From the NCBI GenBank assembly GCA_015064745.1, contig SVRR01000005.1, forward strand, positions 1 through 64,000: a stretch of DNA of 64,000 nt, in the 5' to 3' direction. A model generated the notes under the pieces. That model saw only the letters and a program-made list of their open reading frames with translations, did no database searches and had not been told where the DNA came from. This DNA is from Oscillospiraceae bacterium (GTDB lineage: Bacteria; Bacillota; Clostridia; Oscillospirales; CAG-272). Position numbers and translations under genes: made by a program. This document shows positions 8,484 through 16,728 of this stretch, in pieces (within the stretch, counting starts at the first letter, position 1; each line of letters begins with the position of its first letter).

Positions 8484-8533
8484 CCCTTCCCCTATAAAAA
8501 CTTGGAAAAGGGGCGGAAAATCTTCGCTTCCCC

Positions 8534-8562
8534 TTGACACGGAAGGAAAAATACGATACAAT
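8534..8562 (+). promoter_or_regulatory. Sigma-A promoter of the DUF1538/P-II-like operon
   Basis: TTGACA at 8534-8539 and TACAAT at 8557-8562, spacer 17 bp. The leader to the ATG at 8633 is about 65 nt and ends in the RBS AAAGGGGG. Confidence 0.88.
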
Positions 8563-8632
8563 AGGCATAGTATTTATTTATACGGCATAGAAATCGTCTA
8601 TATGCCGAGCGCGCACGAAAGGGGGAGTCTCT

Positions 8633-10168
8633 ATGAACAGAATGTTTATACATAAATTGAGGGAGTCGCTTCTTTCGGTAATGCCGCTTTCGGTGCTGGT
8701 CGTCCTTTTGAACCTGACACCACTCGTTCATTTCAGCATGCGGGAGGTGCTTCTCTTTTCCGTTTCCTCCCTGCTTCTCGTCCTCGGTATCGCGCTTTTC
8801 AATCTTGGCGCCGACCTTGCCATGACGCCGATGGGTGAGCACGTGGGCGCGGGATTGACGAAATCCGCTCGCCTTTCGCTTTTGCTTTCGGTCTGCTTTA
8901 TGCTTGGTGTGCTGATCACCGTGGCGGAGCCGGATCTTACGGTGCTTGCCGAGCAGGTTTCGGCAGTCATTGACCCGACGCTTCTTACCGTTGCGGTGGG
9001 GGTCGGCGTTGGTCTCTTCCTTTTGCTCGGCGTTTTGAAGATCGTCTTTTCCGTTTCGCTTTCTTCCATGCTCATGTTCTTTTATATGACCCTCTTCGCG
9101 GTCGCCGCCCTCGTGATCTCAACGGGAAAAGCGCCCATGCTGTCTATGGGCTTCGATTCGGGCGGTGTAACGACGGGGCCCATCACTGTTCCCTTTATCA
9201 TGGCGCTCGGTGTCGGTATCGCGGCAAGCGTCGGCGGCAAGCATGCGGGGGAAAACAGCTTCGGTCTTATTGCCCTTTGCTCGGTCGGCCCGATTCTTGC
9301 GGTGCTTTTTCTCTCCGTTTTCTCCGAGGGCAATCTTGAAAACCCCATCGATCCCTCGTCGTATGCGGTGGCAGAGGAGCTTCTTTCCGCCGCAGGCGAG
9401 ACGCTCGGCTCCGTCGCTTGGGAGGTCTTTCTCGCCCTTGGGCTCGTGGTTTGCTTTTTCTTTATCATCGATATTATTTTCCTGCGTTTGCCGAAAAAAC
9501 GCATTGAGCAGATCCTCATCGGCGCCCTCTTTACCTACGTGGGACTCGTCGTGTTTCTCTCCTCGGTGCATATCGGCTTTATGCCCATTGGCTATAAGCT
9601 CGGCGCCTCTCTCGCGACGGAAAGCAAGAGCCTGCTTCTTGGTGCCGCCTTTATCCTCGGTCTCGTCGTCGTACTTGCCGAGCCTGCCGTGCACGTCTTG
9701 AAAAAGCAGGTGGAGGATATTACCGACGGTACCGTTTCGGCACACTCCATGCTGCTTGCGCTTTCCATCGGTGTCGGCGTATCGCTTTTGCTTTCCGCGA
9801 TTCGTATCGTTTTTGATTTCTCGTTGCTTTACTACCTCATTCCCGGCTATCTTATCTCCTTGGGGCTTTCCTTCTTCGTGCCGAGAATGTATACCGCCAT
9901 CGCCTTCGATTCGGGCGGTGTAGCAAGCGGTCCGTTGACGTCAAGCTTTATTCTCCCCTTTGCCATCGGCGCTTGCATGGCGCTTGATCCCTCGGGTGAG
10001 AGCGTACTCGCCAACGGCTTCGGCATCGTGGCGATGGTTGCCATGACCCCCCTCATTACCATTCAAATGCTCGGCTTCCGCGCCGTCGTTAAGCGCAGAA
10101 GACAGGAAAAGATCGCCTTGCGCCGCATCTTGACGGCGTCCGACGCGCAGATCATCGAATTTATCTAA
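8633..10168 (+). CDS. Duplicated DUF1538 integral membrane protein
   Basis: A 511-residue polytopic protein made of two halves of about 250 residues. Each half shows the same landmarks in order: a LFNLGADLAMTPMGEHVG or VHIGFMPIGYKLGASLA segment, an AEPDLTVLAEQV or AEPAVHVLKKQVE segment, a GVGVGLFLLLGVLKIVF or GVGVSLLLSAIRIVF segment, and GFDSGGVTTGP or AFDSGGVASGP. This is the DUF1538 arrangement (PF07556). The family has no established function; an inverted or tandem repeat with Gly-rich, Asp-containing re-entrant loops suggests a transporter or channel. Two P-II-like genes follow 21 bp and about 540 bp later, as often seen for P-II-regulated membrane proteins. Confidence 0.88.
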   Translation: MNRMFIHKLRESLLSVMPLSVLVVLLNLTPLVHFSMREVLLFSVSSLLLVLGIALFNLGADLAMTPMGEHVGAGLTKSARLSLLLSVCFMLGVLITVAEPDLTVLAEQVSAVIDPTLLTVAVGVGVGLFLLLGVLKIVFSVSLSSMLMFFYMTLFAVAALVISTGKAPMLSMGFDSGGVTTGPITVPFIMALGVGIAASVGGKHAGENSFGLIALCSVGPILAVLFLSVFSEGNLENPIDPSSYAVAEELLSAAGETLGSVAWEVFLALGLVVCFFFIIDIIFLRLPKKRIEQILIGALFTYVGLVVFLSSVHIGFMPIGYKLGASLATESKSLLLGAAFILGLVVVLAEPAVHVLKKQVEDITDGTVSAHSMLLALSIGVGVSLLLSAIRIVFDFSLLYYLIPGYLISLGLSFFVPRMYTAIAFDSGGVASGPLTSSFILPFAIGACMALDPSGESVLANGFGIVAMVAMTPLITIQMLGFRAVVKRRRQEKIALRRILTASDAQIIEFI

Positions 10169-10189
10169 CTGATTTAAGGAGGAAAAGCC

Positions 10190-10642
10190 GTGAAAAAGCA
10201 AGCAAAGGCGTCCGATGCAAAGGACGCGCAAGAAATCGCGTCCGAGGGCTTTTCCCTGCCCGTCGGCACACCCCGCGCCCCGCGCGTTCCCAAGCTCCGC
10301 GACGAGGGCATTCGCAGGCTGAAGCTTCTCTTTACCGTGGTGGACAGAAGCAAGGCGAACTTTTATCTCGATATGTTAGAGCAGTACGAGGTGAATTTCC
10401 AGACCGTCATTTACGGCTCGGGAACGGCAGAGGCGGCACGCTTCGGCGCGGTGGAGAGCGACAAGGCGCTCTTGCTTTCGGTCGTGCGCGAGGATATGGT
10501 CGCACCTGCTCTTCACATGCTGGAAGAGAAGTTTGCCCGAGTGAAGAACGGAAAGGGAATCGCCTTTACCGTGCCGTTCGGTAGCGTAATAGGTGTGCAA
10601 AACTATTGCTTTTTAAGTAACAGTTCCACAAAAAGCAAATAA
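10190..10642 (+). CDS. P-II-like signalling protein, N-terminally extended
   Basis: A 150-residue protein. After a charged, probably disordered leader of about 40 residues comes a ferredoxin-like core resembling P-II/P-II-like proteins: RLKLLFTVVDRSKANFYLDM (beta1-alpha1), then the loop YGSGTAEAARFG at the T-loop position, and the C-terminal GIAFTVPFGSVIGVQ strand. P-II-like trimers bind nucleotides between subunits and control a partner, often a membrane protein. RBS AAGGAGG is 8 bp before the ATG, and the gene starts 21 bp after the DUF1538 gene. The conserved uridylylation tyrosine context of classical GlnB is not visible. Ligand unknown. Confidence 0.75.
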   Translation: MKKQAKASDAKDAQEIASEGFSLPVGTPRAPRVPKLRDEGIRRLKLLFTVVDRSKANFYLDMLEQYEVNFQTVIYGSGTAEAARFGAVESDKALLLSVVREDMVAPALHMLEEKFARVKNGKGIAFTVPFGSVIGVQNYCFLSNSSTKSK

Positions 10643-10709
10643 TAATTTGCAAAAATAAGAGTTTTGACAATGGACGGTTTGCCTTTTGCGCCGTCGAAAG
10701 GAGCGTTTC

Positions 10710-11042
10710 ATGAAGGAATTTGAGGTCATCCTCTGTATTGTAAATAAGGGCTTTGCCGACCGTGCAATGGATGCGGCGCGCGCCGCAGGCGCAAAGGGTG
10801 GGACCATTCTCCACGGAAGAGGTACGGCATCTCCCGACGCGGAAAAGCTGTTCGGTATTACCATTCAGCCCGAAAAGGAGATCGTGATGATCCTTGTGGC
10901 AGGGAAGATCAAGGATGCCGTGTTGAAGGCGCTTTACGACGCGGTGGGCACAGGCACGGACGCGCGCGGTATCGCCTTTACCATGCCCGTCGAACAGACG
11001 GTGGGGCTTTCGGTCAAGGACGCTCCCGCCAAGGGCGAATAA
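10710..11042 (+). CDS. P-II-like signalling protein
   Basis: A compact 110-residue protein without the leader of its neighbour. Visible P-II-type features: EVILCIVNKGFADRAMDAAR (beta1-alpha1), AGAKGGTILHGRGT leading into a short loop at the T-loop position, KEIVMILVAG, and the C-terminal RGIAFTMPVEQTVGL. I chose ATG 10710 because GAAAGGAG lies 7 bp upstream. It shares the ...RGIAFTxP... ending with the preceding protein, so the two may form a mixed trimer, which is inference. Third gene of the DUF1538 operon. Similar to proteins annotated as P-II family nitrogen regulators, but nitrogen control itself is not shown. Confidence 0.8.
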   Translation: MKEFEVILCIVNKGFADRAMDAARAAGAKGGTILHGRGTASPDAEKLFGITIQPEKEIVMILVAGKIKDAVLKALYDAVGTGTDARGIAFTMPVEQTVGLSVKDAPAKGE

Positions 11043-11121
11043 TTCCGGATAAAATTCAGCCCTCGCGGCGCACGCCGCGAGGGCAATGCTATGTAAAAAA
11101 GAAAACGCAAGGAGAAACAAA

Positions 11122-12699
11122 TTGATTACCGTATCCGATCTCAGCTTTCATTTCGGAGGACAGCTTCTTTTCAAGAACGTTGACCTCAAATTCACCCCCG
11201 GCAACTGCTACGGCATCATCGGTGCCAACGGCGCGGGAAAGAGTACCTTTTTGAAGCTTCTCTGCGGCGAGCTTTCGCCTTCGACGGGAAGCATCTCCAT
11301 TCCCTCCGACACCCGTATGTCGGTGCTTCGTCAGGACCACTTTGCCTTTGACGGAGAAACGGTGCTGGATACCGTCATTGGCGGCAACGAGCGTCTTTTT
11401 AGCGTGATGAAGGAGAAGGACGCCCTTTACCTCAAAGAGGATTTTTCGGACGAGGACGGCATCCGCGCCGCTGAGCTGGAGGCGGAATTTGCCGAGATGA
11501 ACGGCTGGGAGGCGGAGAGCGATGCCTCGCGTCTTGTGCAGGGCCTCGGTCTTCCCGAGGATATGCTGTACGACACGATGGGAACGCTTGAAGAGTCCGC
11601 CAAGATCAAGGTGCTTCTCGCGCGCGCCCTCTTCGGTCAGCCCGAGATCATTCTGCTTGACGAGCCGACCAACGGTCTTGACATTGACGCCGTGCGCTGG
11701 CTGGAAGACTTCCTTGCCGACTACTTCGGCACGGTGCTCGTCGTCTCGCACGACCGCCACTTCTTGAACGACGTCTGCACCGGCATCGTCGACATCGACT
11801 ACGGCGGCATCAAGATGTACGTCGGTAACTACGAGTTCTGGTATGAATCCAGCCAGCTCGTCCAAAGACTCATCAAGCAGCAAAACAAGCGCGCCGAGGA
11901 AAAGATCCGCGAGCTGGAAAGCTTTATTGCCCGCTTTGCGGCAAACAAGTCCAAATCCCGTCAGGCAACCTCTCGCCGCAAGCTGCTCGATAAGCTGACG
12001 GTAGAGGAGATGCCCGCATCCTCCCGCCGCTATCCCTTTATCGGCTTTGATATGGACAGAGAAGCGGGTAAGGATATTTTACGCGTGGAAGGGCTTACGA
12101 AAAGACCCTTCTTTGAAAACGTGACCTTTACTCTCGCCAAGGGCGACAAGGTTGCCTTCCTCGGCAACGAGCTTGCCGTGACCGCCCTTTTCCGTATCCT
12201 GATGGGAGAGGACACGCCCGACGCGGGCGAATACAAATGGGGCGTCAGCATCACGACCTCCTATTTTCCCCACGATAACACCCCCTATTTTGACGGCTGC
12301 GACGAGTCCATCCTCGATTGGATGCGCCGTTATTCCAAGGACCAGACCGAGACCTATCTGCGCGGCTTCCTCGGCAGAATGCTCTTCTCGGGCGATGCCG
12401 TTTTCAAGCCCGTAAAGGTTCTTTCGGGCGGCGAGAAGGTGCGCTGTATGTTCTCGCGCATGATGCTCTTCGGCTCCAATGCCCTCGTGCTCGACCAGCC
12501 CACCGACCACCTTGACCTCGAATCCATCACCGCCGTCAACCACGGTCTTTCGGACTTCAAGGGCAACGTGCTTCTTTATACCCATGACTACGAGATGATG
12601 AATACGGTGGCAAACCGCATCATTACCTTGAAGGAAACCGGCATTCACGATTTCTCGGGCAAATACGAGGAATTGGTCGGTGCGCCTGCGGCGCAGTGA
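11122..12699 (+). CDS. ABC-F ATPase, YkpA/YbiT type, with degenerate second site
   Basis: A soluble protein with two ATP-binding cassettes joined by a linker; ABC-F proteins act on ribosomes. First cassette: Walker A GANGAGKST, signature region LEESAKIKVLLA in place of LSGGE, Walker B IILLDEPTNGLD. Such a degenerate first signature is usual in the YkpA/YbiT branch. Second cassette: FLGNELAVTALFRI where a Walker A should be, so the catalytic Lys is replaced by Val; signature LSGGEKVRC and VLDQPTDHLD remain. I start at TTG 11122 because AAGGAG lies 7 bp upstream; an in-frame ATG at 11086 has no RBS. The loss of Lys in site two is unusual. Confidence 0.85.
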   Translation: MITVSDLSFHFGGQLLFKNVDLKFTPGNCYGIIGANGAGKSTFLKLLCGELSPSTGSISIPSDTRMSVLRQDHFAFDGETVLDTVIGGNERLFSVMKEKDALYLKEDFSDEDGIRAAELEAEFAEMNGWEAESDASRLVQGLGLPEDMLYDTMGTLEESAKIKVLLARALFGQPEIILLDEPTNGLDIDAVRWLEDFLADYFGTVLVVSHDRHFLNDVCTGIVDIDYGGIKMYVGNYEFWYESSQLVQRLIKQQNKRAEEKIRELESFIARFAANKSKSRQATSRRKLLDKLTVEEMPASSRRYPFIGFDMDREAGKDILRVEGLTKRPFFENVTFTLAKGDKVAFLGNELAVTALFRILMGEDTPDAGEYKWGVSITTSYFPHDNTPYFDGCDESILDWMRRYSKDQTETYLRGFLGRMLFSGDAVFKPVKVLSGGEKVRCMFSRMMLFGSNALVLDQPTDHLDLESITAVNHGLSDFKGNVLLYTHDYEMMNTVANRIITLKETGIHDFSGKYEELVGAPAAQ

Positions 12700-12702
12700 T
12701 AT

Positions 12703-12742
12703 GCTTCCTTCGGAAGCGCCATATGCCGACCCCGTCGGCATA
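12703..12742. repeat. Palindromic hairpin pair
   Basis: GCTTCC/GGAAGC with loop ttc (12703-12717) and TATGCCGAC/GTCGGCATA with loop ccc (12722-12742), immediately after the ABC-F stop codon. Same design as the arrays at 1-290 and 48089-48277. Confidence 0.75.
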
Positions 12743-12769
12743 AAAAAAGCGGCAAGTGCCGCTTTTTTT
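12742..12769. terminator. Bidirectional terminator
   Basis: Stem GCGGCA/TGCCGC with an A7 run before and a T7 run after. It lies between the convergent ABC-F and tspO genes. Confidence 0.85.
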
Positions 12770-13250
12770 ATTTGTTCAAAAGATAGATGGCGAAGGTGAG
12801 ATAGGTGGCGAACGCCGTCCAGATGAGATAGGGGATTTGCAGATAGGCGGCGGGGCGGGACACGCGGGCGTATTTCCACATATACGCGGCGATGAGCGCG
12901 AGGAGAAGCAATATCCAAAGCGAGGTGAAAAGGAAGAGACGCAAGCGGAACAAAAAGATGGAATAAAAGAAATTGACGACAAGGCTCGCGCCGTAGAGTG
13001 CAAGTCCGTCTCTTGCTTTCATTGGGTTTCTTTCTCTTTTCGTGTAAACGATGGCGGAGGATACTCCCATGAGGACGTAAAGAATGCCCCAAACGATGGG
13101 GAAGAGAATGGCGGGGGGCGCGAAGGGCGGGACGTTTATCGTATCGTAAAAATCCATGCCGCCGCCCGAAAGCCAGGCGGAAAGTCCGCCGACGGCGAGC
13201 GGAATCGGGATAGCGATAAGATAGGGCTTGATTTTTTGGAAGAGAGACAT
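12768..13250 (-). CDS. tspO: TspO/MBR family membrane protein
   Basis: A 160-residue protein with five hydrophobic segments. The hallmark NVPPFAPPAILFPIVWGI (residues about 39-56) and the C-terminal LIWTAFATYLTFAI match the TspO/PBR family, which binds porphyrins and steroids and is linked to tetrapyrrole or stress control; its transport role is debated. It has its own AGGAGA-type RBS and faces the ABC-F gene across a shared terminator. No tetrapyrrole gene is nearby to support a role. Confidence 0.93.
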   Translation of the reverse strand: MSLFQKIKPYLIAIPIPLAVGGLSAWLSGGGMDFYDTINVPPFAPPAILFPIVWGILYVLMGVSSAIVYTKRERNPMKARDGLALYGASLVVNFFYSIFLFRLRLFLFTSLWILLLLALIAAYMWKYARVSRPAAYLQIPYLIWTAFATYLTFAIYLLNK

Positions 13251-13423
13251 GGCTTCTCCTTTCGGTCTCTTTTTTGCTTTATAGTATGCGCGGCGGCGCC
13301 CGTCCTATGCGCGCTCCTCTTCCCCTTTCACAGGAAGGACACGCAAAAATCAAAAAAATGCTTCAAAAGAAGAAAAAAACGGCATCAAAGCAGCGTGATA
13401 TTCACATTTTTGCTACAAATTTA

Positions 13424-13432
13424 TGTTATAAT
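13424..13432 (+). promoter_or_regulatory. Extended -10 promoter of the Gld-like ABC operon
   Basis: TG-T-TATAAT at 13424-13432 with no good -35 at 17 bp (a TTCACA lies 20 bp upstream). The leader to the ATG at 13548 is long, about 110 nt, and includes ACCGTTTCGGTGACCGG (13508-13524), which can fold on itself. Confidence 0.6.
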
Positions 13433-13547
13433 TTCAAAGTGTATCGTTTCTTTTTCGGAATGGTACGAAACTTCTAAAAAATCAACAGAGGAAAAGCTCC
13501 GTTAGGCACCGTTTCGGTGACCGGCGGAAATGAAAGGAAGTAATAAG

Positions 13548-14519
13548 ATGATCCGTGTAGAGCATCTTTCAAAGCGTTACGGCAACCGCTACGCGCTTGA
13601 CGACGTCAGCTTCGAGATCGAAAAGGGTGAGATCGTCGGTCTTCTCGGCGCGAACGGCGCGGGAAAAAGCACGACCATGAATATTTTGACGGGATATCTT
13701 TCCGCCACCGAGGGCGAGGTGTACGTGGACGGCGTGAACGTTCTTGACGAGCCGATGGCGGCGAAGCGCAAGATCGGATACCTGCCCGAGCAGCCGCCGC
13801 TTTATTTTGATATGACGGTGAGGGAGTATCTCGATTTCGTATATGAATTGAAGGGGTGCGAATTTCCGAGAGAGGCGCACCTTGGTGAGATCATGAACGT
13901 TGTGAAGATCACCGACGTGCGCGATCGCCTGATCGGGCATCTTTCCAAGGGCTACCGCCAGCGTGTCGGGATCGCTTCGGCGCTCGTGGGCGATCCGCCG
14001 CTTTTGATCTTTGACGAGCCGACGGTCGGTCTTGACCCCAAGCAGATCATTGAGGTCCGCAACCTTCTCCGTACGCTCGGCAAAAAGCACACGGTGGTGC
14101 TTTCCACCCATATTCTTTCCGAGGTACAGGCGGTGTGTGAGCGCATCGTCGTGATCAAGGAGGGCAGGATCGTCGCGTGTGAGCGCACCGAGGATATCAC
14201 CCGCCGCCTTGAAACGGAGGCTCGCTTCTGCGTGAAGATCGCGGGTGCCTCCGCAGGTGAGATCAAGGAAGCGCTCCGCGCCATCCGCGACGTCTCCCAC
14301 GTGGAGCAGATCGGCGGCAGAGACGGGGAGAGCTATCCTTTCAGCGTTGAAACGAAGGGCGGCGCGGATATCCGCCGTGCCGTTTTCCAGATGTGCGTGT
14401 CGAGAGGGTGGGTGCTGTACGGTCTTGAACGCCGCGGTCTTGCCTTGGAAGACGTTTTTGTGCGCTTGATGGACTCAAATCCGGACGCGCCCCTGCAAAG
14501 CGAAAAGAAAAAGAGGTAA
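13548..14519 (+). CDS. ABC transporter ATPase, GldA-like
   Basis: A 323-residue nucleotide-binding subunit: Walker A GANGAGKST near residue 38, Q-loop YLPEQPPLY, signature LSKGYRQRVGIASAL (LSKGY is common in GldA/NatA types), Walker B LLIFDEPTVGLD and the switch STHILSEV. A C-terminal extension of about 100 residues follows. It is the first gene of an operon with a short ABC-2 permease and two GldG-like proteins, the arrangement called Gld-like in Bacteroidota but also present in Clostridia, where the substrate is unknown. Start ATG 13548 fits the RBS GAAAGGAAG; an upstream in-frame start at 13530 overlaps that RBS. Confidence 0.9.
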   Translation: MIRVEHLSKRYGNRYALDDVSFEIEKGEIVGLLGANGAGKSTTMNILTGYLSATEGEVYVDGVNVLDEPMAAKRKIGYLPEQPPLYFDMTVREYLDFVYELKGCEFPREAHLGEIMNVVKITDVRDRLIGHLSKGYRQRVGIASALVGDPPLLIFDEPTVGLDPKQIIEVRNLLRTLGKKHTVVLSTHILSEVQAVCERIVVIKEGRIVACERTEDITRRLETEARFCVKIAGASAGEIKEALRAIRDVSHVEQIGGRDGESYPFSVETKGGADIRRAVFQMCVSRGWVLYGLERRGLALEDVFVRLMDSNPDAPLQSEKKKR

Positions 14520-14525
14520 TTTGCC

Positions 14526-15230
14526 ATGCTTGCTATTTATAAGCGCGAGATGAAGGCGTACTTCATCACCCCCCTCGGCTACGTTTTCCTTGGGGTGTTT
14601 CTGCTCGTTTCGGGCGCGGTCTTCTGCTTCTCGACACTGTACGAGATGACCTCTGATCTGACCGAGTATTTTGCCACCATGCTCTTTTGCTTCGTCATCC
14701 TTTTGCCGCTTCTCACCATGAAGCTGTTTACAGAGGAAAAGCGCGCACGCACCGAGCAGCTGCTTTTGACCTCGCCCGTGTCGGTCTTTTCGGTGGTGTT
14801 CGCGAAATTTCTCGCGGCGTATACCATGTTTGCGGGCGCGACCGTTTTTTCGGGACTGTATTTTATTTTTCTTTCCTTCTTCGGCAATGTGCGTATCGGA
14901 CTTTTGTTTGGCAACCTGCTTGCCATTCTGCTGATCGGCATGGCGTTTATCGCGGTGGGCGTTTTCGTTTCCGCCGTGACCGAGAGCCAGCTTTCCTCCG
15001 CCATTTTGACCATTGGAATTTTGCTCGGCTTTATGGTCGTTTCCTCGCTTTCCGATTACCTTCCCGCCGAGTGGCTTCGCTTTACCGTTTCCGCCCTCTC
15101 GGTCTTTTACCGTTATCAGAATTTCAGCCACGGCATCTTTGATATCGCCGCGCTGGTTTACTATCTTTCCATCACGGCACTCTTCCTTGCCTTGACCGTG
15201 CGCTCGGTGGATCGCCGCCGTTGGAGGTAA
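14526..15230 (+). CDS. ABC-2 type permease, GldF-like
   Basis: A 234-residue membrane protein with six hydrophobic segments. It begins IYKREMKAYFITPLGYVF, the usual N-terminus of GldF/ABC-2 permeases, and has the cytosolic loop KLFTEEKRARTEQLLLTSP between the second and third segments. It starts 6 bp after the ATPase gene and overlaps or abuts the next gene, so tight translational coupling is likely. It forms the membrane part of the putative exporter with the ATPase and the two GldG-like subunits. Confidence 0.9.
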   Translation: MLAIYKREMKAYFITPLGYVFLGVFLLVSGAVFCFSTLYEMTSDLTEYFATMLFCFVILLPLLTMKLFTEEKRARTEQLLLTSPVSVFSVVFAKFLAAYTMFAGATVFSGLYFIFLSFFGNVRIGLLFGNLLAILLIGMAFIAVGVFVSAVTESQLSSAILTIGILLGFMVVSSLSDYLPAEWLRFTVSALSVFYRYQNFSHGIFDIAALVYYLSITALFLALTVRSVDRRRWR

Positions 15231-15238
15231 TGGGGAAG

Positions 15239-16710
15239 ATGAACAAGCTTTCAAAGCGAGGCGCGGGGAAGGAAAAGGAGAGCCGACTGCTCATCACGGC
15301 GGTCATTCTGCTCTTTATCGTTCTAAACCTTTTGCTTGCCTTTCTCGCCAACACCTACGGCTGGTATTTCCTCGCCGTTGATCCGATGTTTTACGACATC
15401 TCGGGCGTAACGGACGAATATTTTGAAAAGGTCAATCCCGAGGGGAAGCGCGTGGAGTTTTATTTTTGCATGAGCCGCGCCGCCCTCACCGAAAACAACA
15501 CCTTCGGACGCATTCTCGACACGGTGGAGCAGTTCGACGAAAGGTACGACTTCTTCACGGTCAAGCACCTTGACACCTATTATGACTACGAGATCCTTGA
15601 GCGCTTCTCAAAGGACGAGGCGGGGAACGAGATCGATATCAATTCGCAATCGGTCATCGTATATTCCCCCGAATCGGGCGCGCCTGCGCTCGTGCGCTCC
15701 CTTTCCACCTTCTACTACTACGATACCGAGGACACCACCAACGATGACATGATCTTCAACGGTGAGGAGATCGTTGCCTCCCTCGTTGGTGCTGCCTTGG
15801 AAAAGGACCGCCCCGATGCGCTCTTTACCACGGGACACGGTGAATCGCCGACCGCTTCCTTTATGAACGCCTTTTATTCGGCGGGCTACGACGTTGTCAC
15901 GGGCGATCTTACCGCCGAGGACATTCCCGAGGGCACCGAGATCGTGGTTATCGCTTCTCCGAAATACGATTTTGAGGAATACGCGGACAAGACCATCGCG
16001 TGTGAGATCTCGCGCCTTGCCGACTTTGTTCGTGCGGGCGGCACGGTGATCTATTTGCGAAGCACGGGCGCGGGCTCGCTCCCCCGCTTGGAGAGCTTTT
16101 ACAGCCGCTATGGCATTGTTGCCGAGGGCGGTATGATCACCGACTCCACGCATTCCGTGGATACGACGGGCAAATCGGTGCTTCTCCGCTACGATGCGGG
16201 AGAGGGGGCTTCCGCCCTGCGCGACTACGCGCTCTCCTATAACGCCTCTCGCCTTGTGGCGGCAGGCGCTTCTCCCATTCGCGTGGAGACGGTAACGGGC
16301 GCTACCGCCGTTCCGCTTTGCGTACCCACGATACTGCCTACACCCGCGTGTCGGGTGATACCGTTTCGCTTGCCCCTGCCGAGGGCTACACGGTGGCGGC
16401 TCTTGCCACGACCGAGGAGTATCACGGTAAGCGAGGGCACGTGGCGATGATCGCTACCGAGGCGTTTGCCGACATTGATTCTATGGAGACGGACGGCTAT
16501 GGAAACAAGGAGTTTCTTTTCTCTTTGTTACGCGAGACGACGGGCGCCGCGTCGCCCATTGGCTGCGGTGTCGTTCAGATCAACACCTATCCCCTTGAAG
16601 ATATGACGCGCGGTACAGCGAACGTGTATCTTGCCATTTTTGGCGGAGCGATTCCGCTTGCCGTGGCGGTCACCGGCTTCTTCGTCTTGCGCCGCCGCTC
16701 TCACAAATAA
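15239..16710 (+). pseudogene. GldG-like ABC auxiliary subunit, frameshifted
   Basis: N-terminal anchor (residues about 17-37) then an extracytoplasmic domain with FTTGHGESPTASFMNAFYSA and VVIASPKYDF, typical of GldG-like ABC auxiliary proteins, which sit outside the membrane as partners of the permease. The reading frame breaks at 16316-16320: up to ...GATAVPL it is in one frame, then RTHDTAYTRVSGDTVSLAPA continues in the -1 frame to the TAA at 16708-16710, including the second anchor YLAIFGGAIPLAVAVTGFFV. One missing T in the run CTTTG explains it. Both halves are otherwise well preserved, so the lesion is recent or a sequencing error. Start 15239 is chosen from spacing to GGAGG at 15223. 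Confidence 0.75.
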
Positions 16711-16728
16711 CGAAAGGAAGGGAACGTT

